From PGYR01 sp040264895 (GTDB lineage Bacteria; Bacteroidota; Ignavibacteria; Kapaibacteriales; UBA2268): a stretch of 8,848 nt of DNA. The notes beneath the pieces are model-generated. The model was given only the letters and a program-made list of their open reading frames with translations. It was not told where the DNA came from and did not search any database. The stretch spans positions 1 to 8,848 of the forward strand of contig JBDQHL010000060.1 of the NCBI GenBank assembly GCA_040264895.1, read 5' to 3'. The position numbers were made by a program, and so were the translations under genes. This document shows, one piece after another, positions 1 through 5,207 of this stretch (the stretch's first letter is position 1; each line of letters starts with the position of its first letter).

Positions 1-1
1 A

Positions 2-181
2 AGTAATATTAATATAGTTATTAATGATATTAATGGTGTTGTACTCCTAGAAAAAGAAATAAAAGGGGCAAGTAGTAAATTTGGTATCAAAACTCATACA
101 CTAAACAATAATCAAGTTTATTTATTCAGAATATATAACCAGGGTAAATTATTAAGTACTGGAAAATTTATCAATAACTAA
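2..181 (+). CDS. C-terminal end of a secreted protein with a T9SS type A sorting-like domain (partial)
   Basis: Only the last 59 codons and the TAA stop lie in the window; the gene starts upstream. The open frame reads as a short beta-rich domain with the usual features of Bacteroidota T9SS C-terminal sorting domains. These are a ...DINGVVLLEK... strand pair near residues 9-18, a hydrophobic NQVYLFRIYNQGK stretch near 37-49, and a terminal strand LLSTGKFIN just before the stop. In this family the domain directs a protein already exported by Sec through the type IX machinery, and it is usually removed at the cell surface. The functional part of the protein is missing, so its activity cannot be named. 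A perfect inverted repeat overlaps the stop codon and probably ends the transcript. The assignment rests on pattern resemblance in a short tail, so it is moderately sure. Confidence 0.6.
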   Translation, partial: SNINIVINDINGVVLLEKEIKGASSKFGIKTHTLNNNQVYLFRIYNQGKLLSTGKFINN

Positions 182-206
182 TATTCATAATAAATTAGTT
201 ATTTTT
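173..206 (+). terminator. Intrinsic terminator overlapping the stop codon of the first gene
   Basis: A perfect 10-bp inverted repeat is present: AATAACTAAT at 173-182 and ATTAGTTATT at 194-203, with an 11-nt loop. The right arm runs into a T-rich stretch (TTATTTTTG, 199-207). The left arm contains the TAA stop at 179-181. The stem is AT-only except for one C-G pair, so it is weaker than a classical terminator, but position and T tract fit rho-independent termination. Confidence 0.6.
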
Positions 207-207
207 G
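200..207 (+). promoter_or_regulatory. Candidate Bacteroidota -7 promoter element
   Basis: TATTTTTG matches the Bacteroidota sigma-ABfr -7 consensus TAnnTTTG and lies about 34 nt upstream of the proposed ATA start at 241, leaving a leader of roughly 25-30 nt. No clear TTTG is seen at -33. The element overlaps the T tract of the preceding terminator, and such T-rich matches arise easily by chance. It is offered as a weak candidate. Confidence 0.3.
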
Positions 208-240
208 TTCTTTGATTTTTAAACAACAACAAAATATAAT

Positions 241-1146
241 ATAAAAAAAGTAATTTTATTATTAGTGGCTGTAATATTTTCAGTCTCATCTGCATTGTCA
301 CAAAAGGATACTACTAATTATTGGTCAACCAGAGGCAATGCTCAGTTATTACTAAACCAAGCTTCATTTACGAACTGGGTACAAGGTGGTAATAGTTCTG
401 TTGCAGCTACTGCTTTTTTTAATTATGGATTCACATATAATGACTCCACAACTATATGGGAAAATGTAATAGACCTAGGTTATGGTGTAATCAGAACGGA
501 TGAGTTTGACGTTAGAAAGAATGAAGATAAGATAGATATTTTATCAAATTACAATTATAGAGCTTCAGAAGAATTTTTCTACACTGGTAAGTTTAACTTT
601 AAATCGCAGTTTGTGGAGGGTTTCAATTATCCTAATGATTCTGTCGAAGTATCGAATTTTCTTGCTCCTGCTTATGTTATTCTATCTGCCGGTTTGACAT
701 ACAGACCTAATGAAGACTTCTCATTTTATTTATCACCAGCTACTGGTAAACTTACAATAGTTAATGATGAAATTCTTTCAGAAGCTGGTGCATACGGTGT
801 CACTCCTGGAGAAATACTTCGTACTGAATTTGGTGCATATGCTACTATAGAGTACAAAAAAACTATTATGGAGAATATTACTTTTAGAACGAAATTAGAC
901 TTGTTTAACAACAATACTAATCCCGTTTCAGAAAACAGAGGTAATATAGATGTGAACTGGGAAAGCGCTATAAACATGACAGTAAACAAATATATAACTG
1001 TTAATATATTTGCTCATTTTATTTATGACCACGATATAGACGTTCCAGTTTACGAAGAACAAGCTGGTGAGGATGTCCAAGTTGGTGTTGGTCCTAGATT
1101 ACAGGTTAAGCAGACTTTAGGTCTTGGAATTAGTTATAACTTTTAA
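241..1146 (+). CDS. DUF3078 family outer-membrane beta-barrel protein, apparent ATA start
   Basis: This is an exported outer-membrane protein of the Bacteroidota-restricted DUF3078 family; its function is unknown. The frame gives about 301 residues. A signal peptide occupies residues 1-20 (KK, then a hydrophobic VILLLVAVIF core, cleavage near ALS|Q). The family-like LNQASFTNWVQGG motif sits near 38-50. Many alternating amphipathic strands follow, and the protein ends LGLGISYNF with a C-terminal Phe, as BAM substrates do. The first conventional start is GTG at 265, but that would give a 13-residue leader with no positive charge. Starting at ATA 241 restores the MKK-type signal peptide seen in two other genes here. 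A TAA at 220-222 closes the frame upstream and no ATG, GTG or TTG lies between. Family call is firm; the start is inferred. The 3' end overlaps the convergent acyltransferase by 30 bp. Confidence 0.82.
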   Translation: MKKVILLLVAVIFSVSSALSQKDTTNYWSTRGNAQLLLNQASFTNWVQGGNSSVAATAFFNYGFTYNDSTTIWENVIDLGYGVIRTDEFDVRKNEDKIDILSNYNYRASEEFFYTGKFNFKSQFVEGFNYPNDSVEVSNFLAPAYVILSAGLTYRPNEDFSFYLSPATGKLTIVNDEILSEAGAYGVTPGEILRTEFGAYATIEYKKTIMENITFRTKLDLFNNNTNPVSENRGNIDVNWESAINMTVNKYITVNIFAHFIYDHDIDVPVYEEQAGEDVQVGVGPRLQVKQTLGLGISYNF

Positions 1147-2250
1147 TTTAAATGACAGAGTTCGAAGATATTTTCGAATGTCATCGATAAAGTAGATTAG
1201 TATAAAAAAGAAGATTTCAATTAACAGAGCTATGGCGAAACACTCCCACGGGGTTAGTGATTTTCCATAGCTTTGTGCTATTCCAAACTGAAATATTGAG
1301 CCGTAAATAACAAAAGCATGTACAACGTATATGGTAAGCGTTTCTGCACCTATCTTTGGGATAATTGATGGAATCTTAATCTTAGAATTGTTTATAAACA
1401 TAAATACACCTACTGCTACAAAGACATGACCAAGCCTAAAGAACTGAAAATTATTAAATGCCAGAGATTTCAGATTGTCCCAACCTGTTAAATCATAAAA
1501 GTCCATTAGTATAGAAGATGATGAGTAGTGGAACAGCACTCCTAATAGTAGGAACATAGCTGCAAATAAATTGTTAGTTATGAACTTAGGTTTACTATAT
1601 ATAAATATGCCTAATATACCTCCAAACAGTGAATAACCTACCCAGGGAATAATAGTGAATCCAAAATTCTGTCCTCTATCAATATAACTTGCTAAAAACT
1701 TTGGTAAGTAATTGAAGTTAGCGCTAACGATATCTGGGTAGAAAAGGAAAGATGACATAGCTAATATTAACAAAAGCAAATACATCTTTATCTTTGTCAA
1801 TCGCGATAGTACGTAAGTACCAACTATGAACAGTATGGCGACTGCTATTATATGTAACACATCTACCCGAATCATATTATAATATGTACGTGACAAGCTA
1901 CCATCCATAATATCAACAATAAACCAAAAATTAAAATGCAGTAAATACCCAATGCCAATAAGCATTAAGAATCTACTTACACCTTTTTTTACTCTTGGAT
2001 TTTTAAGACCTATCCCCTGTTTTTCCTGCTTCATCAATAAAAATGTAAATATCATTCCAGAGGAAAAGAAAAACACAGGAGCGGTAACTCCTCGCATAAA
2101 ATTCCAAATAAAGTACAGAGTGTTCTCGCTATCCCTGTATATGGATGCTAAACATGAATCGACTAAGTGACCTTGCACCATCATTAATATGGCATAAGCA
2201 CGCATAAGATCAATGAATACAATTCTTTTATTTTTATTTTCATTATCCAT
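1117..2250 (-). CDS. Polytopic membrane acyltransferase, HGSNAT/DUF1624 type
   Basis: This 377-residue integral inner-membrane protein has about ten predicted hydrophobic segments (roughly 15-32, 55-73, 93-112, 131-149, 155-171, 197-217, 226-241, 270-286, 299-319 and 335-354). The N-terminus RIVFIDLMRAYAILMMVQGH places a basic residue, an Asp-x-x-Arg and a histidine (His28) on and beside the first helix. This is the signature of the heparan-alpha-glucosaminide N-acetyltransferase catalytic/DUF1624 group and of the related acyltransferase-3 proteins. A second segment, APVFFFSSGM (57-66), and the late GAETLTIYVVHAF (301-313) also fit. Known members move acetyl or other acyl groups to sugars at the membrane; the substrate here cannot be read. 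The gene is convergent with DUF3078 (30-bp overlap) and divergent from kynA. ATG at 2250 fits the N-terminal motif. An OafA-like acyltransferase-3 is the alternative. Confidence 0.7.
   Translation of the reverse strand: MDNENKNKRIVFIDLMRAYAILMMVQGHLVDSCLASIYRDSENTLYFIWNFMRGVTAPVFFFSSGMIFTFLLMKQEKQGIGLKNPRVKKGVSRFLMLIGIGYLLHFNFWFIVDIMDGSLSRTYYNMIRVDVLHIIAVAILFIVGTYVLSRLTKIKMYLLLLILAMSSFLFYPDIVSANFNYLPKFLASYIDRGQNFGFTIIPWVGYSLFGGILGIFIYSKPKFITNNLFAAMFLLLGVLFHYSSSSILMDFYDLTGWDNLKSLAFNNFQFFRLGHVFVAVGVFMFINNSKIKIPSIIPKIGAETLTIYVVHAFVIYGSIFQFGIAQSYGKSLTPWECFAIALLIEIFFFILIYFIDDIRKYLRTLSFKLKVITNSKT
1152..1184 (+). terminator. Bulged hairpin just after the DUF3078 stop, inside the convergent gene
   Basis: Two nested 6-bp inverted repeats are present: ATGACA (1152-1157) with TGTCAT (1179-1184), and TTCGAA (1161-1166) with TTCGAA (1173-1178). 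There is a 3-nt bulge (GAG) and a 6-nt loop. The hairpin begins 5 bp after the DUF3078 stop, a natural place for transcript end formation, but no T tract follows. It lies in the last codons of the minus-strand acyltransferase, so coding constraint on that strand may explain part of it. Confidence 0.35.
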
Positions 2251-2274
2251 ATAGCTACGAAAATAGATAATATA

Positions 2275-2322
2275 TTATAATTAATTGATATGAGACTTAA
2301 GGTGCTTATCACTTAATTATAA
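2275..2322. promoter_or_regulatory. 48-bp imperfect dyad between divergent genes, candidate operator
   Basis: The two 24-nt halves are reverse complements at 19 of 24 positions. The outer arms TTATAATTAA (2275-2284) and TTAATTATAA (2313-2322) match perfectly. TGATA (2286-2290) pairs with TATCA (2307-2311), and CTTAAG (2296-2301) is palindromic exactly at the centre. The dyad lies in the 125-bp gap between the acyltransferase start (2250) and the kynA start (2376), about 54 bp upstream of kynA. It could bind a dimeric or tetrameric regulator of either gene, or form a cruciform. The AT-rich composition inflates chance matches, and no regulator is encoded nearby. Confidence 0.4.
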
Positions 2323-2375
2323 AAATATTATTAAATTATACAGATTGAAATACATAAAAATCAGGATTTATAATA

Positions 2376-3470
2376 ATGAGTAAAAAATATACATCAGTAC
2401 ATTACAACGAATATTTAGAATTAGATAAAATATTAGGTGCTCAAAACCTAAGAAGTTCAGAACTGGGTGAAACCGCACATGATGAAATGCTATTTATAAT
2501 AATTCACCAGGTATATGAACTATGGTTTAAACAGATAATACATGAATTGAAATTGGTAGCAAATACACTCTCACAAGACCCAGTACCAGAATATCAATTA
2601 GGAGAGGCCTTAGCTAAGCTAAATAGGATACATGAAATTCAGAAGCTACTAATAGACCAGATAAATGTAATGGAAACATTAACACCCCTAGATTTCCTTG
2701 ACTTTAGGAATTATCTAATCCCTGCTTCGGGATTCCAAAGTTTTCAGTTCAGAAAAGTAGAGGCTATGCTTGGGCTTCCATCAAAGCAAAGAATAACTTA
2801 TGGTAATTATGATTACAAATCACCCTTCAACGAAGAGCAACAAAAAGAGTTAGAAGAATTAGAAAACTCACTCTCACTATTCGAAGTATTGGAAAAATGG
2901 TTGGAAAGAACTCCGTTCTTACAACAAGAAAACTTCAAATTCTCATCAGCTTATATAACAGCAGTGGAAAATATGACAGAAAGAGAGAAAAATTACATCT
3001 TAGAAACTGAATACATAACTGAGAAAGAGAAAGAACACCGCATAAAAATGTTAGAGATGCAGAAAGAATACATTGCTAACTCATTAGACAAAGAAAAACA
3101 TGACAAGCAAATAGAAGACGGAGAAGTTCGAATGTCATTCAAGGCAACCAAAGCTGCATTGCTAATCAATTTATACAGAGATAAGCCAATTTTGCGAACG
3201 CCATATAGCATATTGGACAAAATAGTAGAGATAGACGAATCGTTCATAATGTGGCGATTCAGACATTCACAAATGGTGTTGAGAATGTTAGGAAAAAAAA
3301 TGGGAACAGGCGGGTCATCTGGTCACGGTTACTTAAAGAAAACTGCAGACAAGCATCATATATTCAGAGACCTACATAATGTATCTACACTATTGATACC
3401 TAGGTCAGAATTACCTGAATTACCTGATGAGTTAAATGAAAAGTTGGGTTATTCGTTCAAAAATAAATAG
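2376..3470 (+). CDS. kynA: Tryptophan 2,3-dioxygenase
   Basis: This cytosolic haem enzyme opens the indole ring of L-tryptophan with O2 to give N-formyl-L-kynurenine, the first step of the kynurenine pathway. The family hallmarks are all present. HDEMLFIIIHQVYELWFKQ (35-53) holds His44, equivalent to the indole-contacting His55 of the Xanthomonas enzyme. DFRNYLIPASGFQSFQFR (109-126) holds Arg111, equivalent to the carboxylate-binding Arg117. FRHSQMVLRMLG (295-306) holds His297, the expected proximal haem ligand. GTGGSSGHGYL (310-320) holds Thr311, which binds the ammonium group. Spacing from His297 to Thr311 is the same as in the Xanthomonas protein. At 364 residues it is longer than that enzyme (about 300), because of a charged helical insert around 195-250, as in long bacterial and animal forms. 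Later pathway genes are not in this window. A DsbA-like gene follows after 28 bp. Confidence 0.95.
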   Translation: MSKKYTSVHYNEYLELDKILGAQNLRSSELGETAHDEMLFIIIHQVYELWFKQIIHELKLVANTLSQDPVPEYQLGEALAKLNRIHEIQKLLIDQINVMETLTPLDFLDFRNYLIPASGFQSFQFRKVEAMLGLPSKQRITYGNYDYKSPFNEEQQKELEELENSLSLFEVLEKWLERTPFLQQENFKFSSAYITAVENMTEREKNYILETEYITEKEKEHRIKMLEMQKEYIANSLDKEKHDKQIEDGEVRMSFKATKAALLINLYRDKPILRTPYSILDKIVEIDESFIMWRFRHSQMVLRMLGKKMGTGGSSGHGYLKKTADKHHIFRDLHNVSTLLIPRSELPELPDELNEKLGYSFKNK

Positions 3471-3498
3471 AATAGAACAAACAAAGAATAGTACCAAA

Positions 3499-4143
3499 AT
3501 GGAAAGTGATAAACAAAAACCAACCATACTTTATGTTTATGATATTATGTGTGGTTGGTGTTATGGATTTTCGCCAGTAATCAATAGATTATATGAAGAG
3601 TATAATGAAATAATTGACTTTGAGACCATCTCAGGTGGTATGGTTACAGGTGACCGTATAGGGCCACTTTCGTCAAGTATGTCCAGTTATATAAAAGATG
3701 CATACAAAACTATTGAATCAAGGATGAATGTAGAATTTGGGGAGAATTATATTAATAATTTAGATAACTTAGAAGTTTTACAAACTTCAATCCCTGGTTC
3801 TAAGCTAATGACTGCATTTAAAAGTTTTGATACTAAAAAGTCCGTTCCTTTTGCACATGAACTCCAAAACGCAATCTTCTTTGAAGGAGTTGAACCAAGT
3901 AATACTGAACAACTATTATATAGTTGTAATTCCTTTGGGGTTGATAAGAATAAGCTCTTAGCTATAGCTAAAAGTGATAAAGTTGACCCAGTCATGAATC
4001 ATGATTTCGAATTGTCTAGAAGGTTAGGAGTTACAGGATTTCCAACTGTATTTATAATAAAAGATGAAGAAATTCATCAGATTGCAAGAGGAGCTACTAA
4101 ATACGAAGGGTTAAAACAAAGAATAGATTCTTTAATAATCTAA
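3499..4143 (+). CDS. DsbA family thioredoxin-fold protein, cytosolic
   Basis: This 214-residue DsbA-like protein (FrnE/2-hydroxychromene-2-carboxylate isomerase-type fold) opens with the strand TILYVYDIMCGWCYGFSPVI, whose active-site pair is Cys18-Gly-Trp-Cys21. A helical insert follows, with a conserved-looking PFAHELQNAIFFEG near 117-130. The cis-proline loop GVTGFPTVFI has its Pro at 182. These are the two essential elements of a thiol oxidoreductase. No signal peptide is present, so it should act in the cytoplasm as a reductase, isomerase or chaperone; the partner is unknown. ATG at 3499 is chosen. An in-frame ATG at 3436 would put 21 non-homologous residues in front and overlap kynA. It starts 28 bp after the kynA stop on the same strand, so co-transcription is likely. 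A SpxH-type protease adaptor is less likely given the CGWC site. Confidence 0.85.
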   Translation: MESDKQKPTILYVYDIMCGWCYGFSPVINRLYEEYNEIIDFETISGGMVTGDRIGPLSSSMSSYIKDAYKTIESRMNVEFGENYINNLDNLEVLQTSIPGSKLMTAFKSFDTKKSVPFAHELQNAIFFEGVEPSNTEQLLYSCNSFGVDKNKLLAIAKSDKVDPVMNHDFELSRRLGVTGFPTVFIIKDEEIHQIARGATKYEGLKQRIDSLII

Positions 4144-4169
4144 TCAATTTCCTCACTATCATTTTCGTT

Positions 4170-4391
4170 TTATAATATCAATTTCTTAGCTACTTCATAA
4201 TCAGGTTTTTGTACGTATATTTTTACAATAGCTAGATTTCCAAGAGTAAACTGCCTGGTCGTATCGACTTGAGAAAGTACACGAGCAGCAATATCATTAC
4301 TGTTCAACATTCCTTTAATCAAATGTGCATCAAACTCAGTTGAAGTGGTATAAACTACAACCCAACTATCATCATTTTTCCGACTTCTCAT
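4170..4391 (-). CDS. DUF2007 small domain protein
   Basis: This 73-residue protein is almost entirely a DUF2007 domain (putative signal-transducing, GlnB-like ferredoxin fold). WVVVYTTSTEFDAHLIKGML (10-29) forms the first strand and helix. NDIAARVLSQ follows in the second strand. LGNLAIVKIYVQKPDYEVAKKLI closes the fold. The biochemical role of DUF2007 is unknown; members are often small soluble proteins or tails on other proteins. No signal peptide or membrane segment is seen, so it should be cytosolic, although the gene sits last in a run of envelope genes. It overlaps the end of the Omp28-like gene by 20 bp (its ATG lies within that gene's last codons), which suggests translational coupling. 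No terminator was recognised in the 26 bp between its stop and the convergent DsbA-like gene. Confidence 0.75.
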   Translation of the reverse strand: MRSRKNDDSWVVVYTTSTEFDAHLIKGMLNSNDIAARVLSQVDTTRQFTLGNLAIVKIYVQKPDYEVAKKLIL

Positions 4392-5199
4392 ATAAATATT
4401 CAGCCGTTACTTGCTTTACATAATTTGTGTTTTTATTCTGAATAAAAGCAACAAATCTTAATTTGTTTGCTCTGTATTCCTCTGGAATTGTAAAGTTGAA
4501 AGATTTACTATGTGAATTACCAGAAGTGATTGTGGTCCCAGTGAACTGAGTGCCAAAAGTACCGGTCACAGAAGTACGAAGAACATGGTCATGTACATAA
4601 TTTTCTATGATGACTCCGTTATCTTTTTGATCTGAGATAAGACTATCTTCTGTTACATAGATGCAAATATTGTCATCAGGATTACTACTAGTGAAGTAAT
4701 CAGCTGTTATACTAATTTCAACTTCTTGTGTCCCTTCTTCATGAGTCAACTCCATAGTCAAATCCATTTCAGGTTCTAAGTATGATTCTTCAATTACCAT
4801 TCCGTCCCAATTACCAAAGTTGGTAATTTTTCTACCATCAATATCCCTCTGATTTACCATTCCAAGTGGCAATCCTTCACCTTTTGCAAATTTGTCATAT
4901 AGTTCATTGCTTGTTTCAGTTCTAAAGTCAACTTGATTTTTGTCTTTATTTGGGACAGCAAGAGTGCTAGCATGAGCACCAATAACGATTACATTATCGT
5001 GACCATATAAATCTGAAAGGGATTCAGCGACACGATTAGCAGTAGGGCAAAAAACACAATTAATAGCAGTAAAATCGAACAGAACTACATTCTTATTGAA
5101 TTCACCAGCTGTTGTTAGTTCTTGTTTGTATGGTCCATCAACAACGTCGCAGCTAACAGCCATAAATAGAACAATTAAAAATAATACTGTTTTTTTCAT
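4372..5199 (-). CDS. Omp28-related lipoprotein with thioredoxin-like CxxC site
   Basis: This 275-residue exported lipoprotein has a type II signal peptide, residues 1-16, ending in the lipobox AVSC, with Cys17 as the lipidated residue and Asp18 after it. The thioredoxin-like segment VVLFDFTAINCVFCPTANR carries Cys48-Val-Phe-Cys51-Pro. The strand VIVIGAHAS follows, and a GEGLPLGMVNQ loop with Pro111 is in the cis-proline position. These features match the Omp28-related outer-membrane protein family of Bacteroidota. The C-terminal half (about 140-275) is a beta-rich domain of the type paired with such modules. Omp28 proteins have been described as surface proteins, but a redox activity is inferred here from the CxxC, not established. 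The gene lies 8 bp after the DUF6029 stop and overlaps DUF2007 by 20 bp. A partner role with the DUF6029 barrel is suggested by context. Confidence 0.82.
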   Translation of the reverse strand: MKKTVLFLIVLFMAVSCDVVDGPYKQELTTAGEFNKNVVLFDFTAINCVFCPTANRVAESLSDLYGHDNVIVIGAHASTLAVPNKDKNQVDFRTETSNELYDKFAKGEGLPLGMVNQRDIDGRKITNFGNWDGMVIEESYLEPEMDLTMELTHEEGTQEVEISITADYFTSSNPDDNICIYVTEDSLISDQKDNGVIIENYVHDHVLRTSVTGTFGTQFTGTTITSGNSHSKSFNFTIPEEYRANKLRFVAFIQNKNTNYVKQVTAEYLYEKSEK

Positions 5200-5207
5200 A
5201 ATAACAC

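Noticed and set aside
726..989. Minus-strand open frame of 87 codons inside the DUF3078 gene
   Set aside because: It lies wholly inside a well-supported gene on the other strand, and its product has no recognisable domain or credible start context.
1952..2170. Plus-strand open frame of 72 codons inside the acyltransferase gene
   Set aside because: Antisense shadow of transmembrane-coding sequence; no family resemblance and no upstream signals.
2993..3247. Minus-strand open frame of 84 codons inside kynA
   Set aside because: Antisense to a conserved enzyme; the Ser- and Ile-rich product is what a complement of Glu/Lys helices gives.
3436..3498. Longer N-terminus for the DsbA-like protein from ATG 3436
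   Set aside because: It adds 21 basic residues with no family match and overlaps kynA; ATG 3499 places the CxxC strand at the normal distance from the start.
3747..3995. Minus-strand open frame of 82 codons inside the DsbA-like gene
   Set aside because: Antisense shadow of a gene with clear active-site motifs.
4144..4169. Bidirectional terminator between the convergent DsbA-like and DUF2007 genes
   Set aside because: The 26 bp are AT-rich, but no inverted repeat of useful length was found.
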